The notes under the pieces are model-generated. The model was not told the DNA's origin. It searched no databases and saw only the letters and a program-made list of their open reading frames with translations. A stretch of DNA of 64,000 bases. Source: JAWMQL01 sp033283165. Lineage in GTDB: Bacteria > Pseudomonadota > Gammaproteobacteria > Pseudomonadales > Halieaceae. Where the stretch lies: NCBI GenBank assembly GCA_033283165.1, contig JAWMQL010000002.1, forward strand, positions 372,001 to 436,000. Direction: 5' to 3'. A program made the translations under genes and the position numbers. Below, piece after piece: positions 61,369 through 64,000 of the stretch. Each line of letters starts with the position of its first letter. Position 1 is the stretch's first letter.

Positions 61369-62550
61369 GTGAGTTTGAATCCGAGAGACGCAGTAATTGT
61401 CGATTACGCCCGCTCAGCCATGGGGCGGTCCAAGAACGGTTGCTTCCGCCACGTGCGCGCCGACGACCTGTCCGCGGCCGTGATCAAGGGCCTGCTGGCC
61501 CGCAATGAGGGCCTGGACCCCGCCGAGATCGACGACCTCATCTGGGGCTGCGTGATCCAGCGCGGCGAACAGGGCATGAACCTGGCGCGCATGATCGTGC
61601 TGAACGCCGAGCTACCCCACACCATCCCGGCGCAGACGGTTAACCGCCTGTGCGGGTCCTCGATGAGCGCCCTGCACACCGCCGCCGCCAATATCATGGC
61701 GGGGGTCGGCGATGTCTACCTGGTCGGCGGCGTCGAGCACCTGGGTCACCTGCCGATGATGGATGCCGCCAACGTCGATCCCAACCCGCGCATGGGCCGC
61801 TCCGTGGCCAAGGCCGCCGGCATGATGGGCATGACCGCCGAGTACCTGGCCATGATGCACGGCATCGGCCGCGAGCAGCAGGACCAGTTCGGCCTGCGCT
61901 CTCACCAGCTGGCCCACAAGGCCACTGTGGAAGGCAAGTTCGAGCGGGAAATCATCCCCATCGACGGCCACGACCAGGACGGGGCACTCGTGTCAGTCCG
62001 CACTGACGAGACCATCCGCCCGGACACGACCCTGGAAGACCTGGCGGCCCTGAAGCCGTCCTTCAACCCCCAGGGCGGGACCGTGACGGCAGGCCAGTCC
62101 TCCCAGATCTCCGACGGTGCCTCGGCCATGCTGATGATGGCGGCCGAAAAAGCCCAGGCCCTGGGCCTGGAGCCGGTGGCGCGGGTCCGGGGTATGGCCC
62201 TGGCCGGTGTCGACCCGTCGATCATGGGCTACGGCCCGGTGCCTTCCACCCAGAAAGCCCTGGCCAAACTGGGCCTGTCCATGGACGACATCGACATGGT
62301 GGAGCTGAATGAGGCTTTCGCCGCCCAGGCCCTGCCGGTACTGAAAGACCTGGACCTGCTGGACAAAATGGACGAGAAGGTCAACGTGCACGGCGGCGCC
62401 ATCGCCCTGGGACACCCCTTCGGCTGCTCCGGCGTGCGCATCACCGGTTCGCTGCTCAACGTGATGGAAGACCGGGACCTGACCCTGGGCGTGTCCACCA
62501 TGTGTATCGGCCTCGGGCAGGGCATCACGACGGTGCTCGAACGAGTCTAG
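61369..62550 (+). CDS. fadA: 3-ketoacyl-CoA thiolase, beta subunit of the fatty acid oxidation complex
   Basis: Cleaves 3-ketoacyl-CoA. The nucleophilic Cys is in NRLCGSSMSALHTAAANIM, the His in HGGAIALGHPFGCSGVRIT and the second Cys in VSTMCIGLGQG. It is 393 residues. The start is GTG at 61369 with GAGGAG 9 nt before it. It forms the fadBA operon. The second copy of the nested stem-loop element lies 23 nt behind its stop. Confidence 0.97.
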   Translation: MSLNPRDAVIVDYARSAMGRSKNGCFRHVRADDLSAAVIKGLLARNEGLDPAEIDDLIWGCVIQRGEQGMNLARMIVLNAELPHTIPAQTVNRLCGSSMSALHTAAANIMAGVGDVYLVGGVEHLGHLPMMDAANVDPNPRMGRSVAKAAGMMGMTAEYLAMMHGIGREQQDQFGLRSHQLAHKATVEGKFEREIIPIDGHDQDGALVSVRTDETIRPDTTLEDLAALKPSFNPQGGTVTAGQSSQISDGASAMLMMAAEKAQALGLEPVARVRGMALAGVDPSIMGYGPVPSTQKALAKLGLSMDDIDMVELNEAFAAQALPVLKDLDLLDKMDEKVNVHGGAIALGHPFGCSGVRITGSLLNVMEDRDLTLGVSTMCIGLGQGITTVLERV

Positions 62551-62572
62551 GAGAAGATTGGCTAAATCCCCA

Positions 62573-62686
62573 CAAGGGAGCGGCTGACATGCTTGCAGAC
62601 ACGCTAAAAGCATGCCGTCCGTGGCACGCTCGGGGGCGGCCTTCCATGGCCGCCCACGGTCTGCAGGCATGTCAGCCGCTCCCTTG
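62573..62686 (-). repeat. Nested stem-loop element, copy B (about 114 nt)
   Basis: Outer 28-nt arms at 62573-62600 and 62659-62686 pair at 27 of 28 positions, the other being a G-T wobble. Inside (minus-strand reading) are hairpin 1 (62655-62634, GGGCGGCC / GGCCGCCC) and hairpin 2 (62630-62609, AGCGTGCC / GGCATGCT around ACGGAC), then TTTTAGCG. The layout is the same as copy A at 39376-39484. The fourth base pair of hairpin 1 is C-G here and A-T there, which is a compensatory change. Confidence 0.9.
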
Positions 62687-62704
62687 CTCAGTTTGCACCA
62701 CCAC

Positions 62705-63022
62705 TCATCCGGTCGACAGCAGGTCATCCACCAGCTGCAGCGCCGCCAGCAGTTCGTCGATTGCCAGGCCCGAGCCGCGAAAGTACTCCTCCGCCATGGG
62801 TGTGATGCCGCAGCGGCTGGGCAGGGGCTGATCCTCTTCCAACATCAGGTACAGGGTCGGCAGGAAGATAAACTGCAGCCACTGTGGCAGGGACAGGGTG
62901 TCCACGCAAAACGGCTGGTCGGAAGACAGGGCCTCGGCCGAGGGGGGCACCCGGTCCCACAGGTCCAGCTGGCGCAGCTGGGCCTCGATATCGATCAGTA
63001 CCGCGGCTATTTCTGTATGCAT
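62705..63022 (-). CDS. YqcC-family (DUF446) protein
   Basis: 105 residues. The start MHTEIAAVLIDIEAQLRQLD and the conserved PFCVDTLSLPQWLQFIFLP stretch match YqcC, a small helical protein often found next to truC. The acidic LPSRCGITPMAEEYF segment follows. I start at the ATG 63022; the frame runs further to 63130, but into the promoter of the divergent membrane gene. Its role is not known, and no truC is visible here. Confidence 0.82.
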   Translation of the reverse strand: MHTEIAAVLIDIEAQLRQLDLWDRVPPSAEALSSDQPFCVDTLSLPQWLQFIFLPTLYLMLEEDQPLPSRCGITPMAEEYFRGSGLAIDELLAALQLVDDLLSTG

Positions 63023-63089
63023 GCAGCCAGTATAACGCCCGGCGGGCCCGTCTACATCTGGCCAGCGTGGTGAGTTAAACTCCCGGGCC

Positions 63090-64000
63090 ATGATCGACAT
63101 CCGCCGGGCCCAGCTGCTCGCACTCGCCATCGGGTTCGGCCTGGCCGCCCTCCAGCTGCTGCACGTGAACCAGCACGCGGTCGATTTCCCCCTGCACGAC
63201 GACTATCAGGACTCCCTGCGCTTCCTGTTGGACTACCAGGACGCGGACGGCATCCTGCCGGTGGTGAACCTGATGCGCGAACAGCACATCGAGCACCGCC
63301 AGCTTTTCAGTCGCATGCTGTACGCGTTGCACTACGAGTTGTTTGGCGTCCTGGATTACCGCCAGCTGCTGGTGGCGGCTAACTGCCTGGTGATCCTCAC
63401 CTGGCTGCTCCTCGCAGTCCACTTCCGGCAACCGCTGCTGACCCTGCTGGGCGCCCTGTTGCTGTTCAGCTCCGCCTATTGGAACAGCATCTACTGGCTG
63501 GCCGCGGCGGGCTCGAACTTTTCCGTGATGCTGTTCGGCATTGCCGCGTTACTGCTGCTGCAGGCGCGCTCAGCCTGGTCGTTCGGCGCCGCCCTGGCCT
63601 GCGCGGGCATGGGCACCTTCGCGCTGGGAAACGGTTTCCTGCTCTGGCCACTCGGGTTCGCGCAATTGTTGCTGCAGCGTGCCGCCACGCCGCGCCTGGC
63701 CTGCTGGGCCGGCGCCGCCCTGTTCGCGGTCGGCCTGTATTTCTTCGATTATCACGATCCCGGCGTACTGCAGCTGATTCCCAACGAAACCGGCAAGCGC
63801 CACCCCTGGGAACTGGTGCTGGCCCACCCCCTGCACTTCGGCCAGTGGACCCTCGCGGTAATCGGCCTGGGGTTCAGCTTCGGCCACGAGATGATGGCCA
63901 CGGGGGTTGGACTGGGCCTGCTGGTCGCCCTGGGCTGGGCCCTTAGCCACCGCGAGGCCCGGCATCACCCGGCCACCCTGGCCATCATCGCCTTCCTGCT
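63090..64000 (+). CDS. Polytopic membrane protein, possibly a GT-C-type glycosyltransferase (3' end outside window)
   Basis: An open frame from the ATG at 63090 runs to the edge of the window (303 residues visible). It has about seven or more hydrophobic helices. The first is followed by an acidic loop FPLHDDYQDSLRFL with adjacent Asp residues, as in GT-C glycosyltransferases, and then EQHIEHRQLFSRMLY. The helices are rich in Leu and Trp. The start codon shares the divergent gap with the YqcC-like gene. A GT-C role is inference; another membrane enzyme is possible. Confidence 0.7.
   Translation, partial: MIDIRRAQLLALAIGFGLAALQLLHVNQHAVDFPLHDDYQDSLRFLLDYQDADGILPVVNLMREQHIEHRQLFSRMLYALHYELFGVLDYRQLLVAANCLVILTWLLLAVHFRQPLLTLLGALLLFSSAYWNSIYWLAAAGSNFSVMLFGIAALLLLQARSAWSFGAALACAGMGTFALGNGFLLWPLGFAQLLLQRAATPRLACWAGAALFAVGLYFFDYHDPGVLQLIPNETGKRHPWELVLAHPLHFGQWTLAVIGLGFSFGHEMMATGVGLGLLVALGWALSHREARHHPATLAIIAFL

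Overview
The window is 64 kb of GC-rich chromosome (roughly mid-60s % G+C by eye) from a gammaproteobacterium. Gene orders such as aspS-yebC-ruvCAB-ybgC-tolQRAB-pal-cpoB-queE-queC and proA-nadD-rsfS-rlmH-mrdA-rodA-mltB-rlpA-dacA-ybeD-lipB are typical of that class. The OruR-like and LuxR-type regulators beside a glutamylputrescine-synthetase-like gene, RegBA, the long NrdA and the accessory gene content suggest a marine Cellvibrionales/Halieaceae-type bacterium, but that placement is inference. The window is almost entirely coding. I see no rRNA, tRNA, CRISPR array, prophage or intact insertion sequence.

Layout. 1-12.3 kb: the end of a dehydrogenase gene, then a long minus-strand block for tRNA charging (aspS), recombination (ruvCAB), envelope integrity (tol-pal) and queuosine precursor synthesis (queE, queC). 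12.5-15.6 kb: a lysine/alanine-rich HU-like protein, proS and a lytic transglycosylase. 15.6-19.2 kb: AraC-type and LuxR-type regulators around a glutamine-synthetase-family gene. 19.3-25.6 kb: a secreted EEP-fold enzyme, a DUF5329 protein overlapping a convergent MATE transporter, a delta-9 desaturase, glutathione peroxidase and prfC. 25.7-28.6 kb: a RegB/RegA redox two-component pair and an HNH endonuclease gene broken by a 23-nt insertion. 28.8-38.6 kb: lipoylation, peptidoglycan elongation, ribosome maturation, NAD and proline genes. 38.7-44 kb: redox and iron genes (DsbA/HCCA family, AhpC, Bfd, Bfr, Grx4) with two Fur-like sites, then argD-argF. 44-49 kb: nrdA-nrdB behind a long regulatory leader with a DnaA box. 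49-52.8 kb: small accessory genes, a gene remnant and an alkaline phosphatase. 52.9-58.2 kb: a minus-strand accessory cluster (diheme/PHM-like copper monooxygenase lipoprotein, TlpA thioredoxin, DUF4266 lipoprotein, DUF3570 barrel, ApbE flavin transferase). 58.3-64 kb: a NYN-LOTUS protein, fadB-fadA, a YqcC-like protein and a polytopic membrane protein cut by the window edge.

Two things deserve most attention. First, a roughly 110-nt element of nested stem-loops occurs twice, at 39376-39484 (plus) and 62573-62686 (minus). Its core is conserved and its paired arms have changed together. It fills the only two convergent intergenic gaps longer than 100 nt in the window. Second, the 52.9-58.2 kb cluster looks like an envelope redox system that joins copper, heme, thiol and flavin chemistry. 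Its DUF3570 barrel carries two SGAS motifs that resemble flavinylation sites, and its DUF4266 lipoprotein ends in a Gly/Cys tail.
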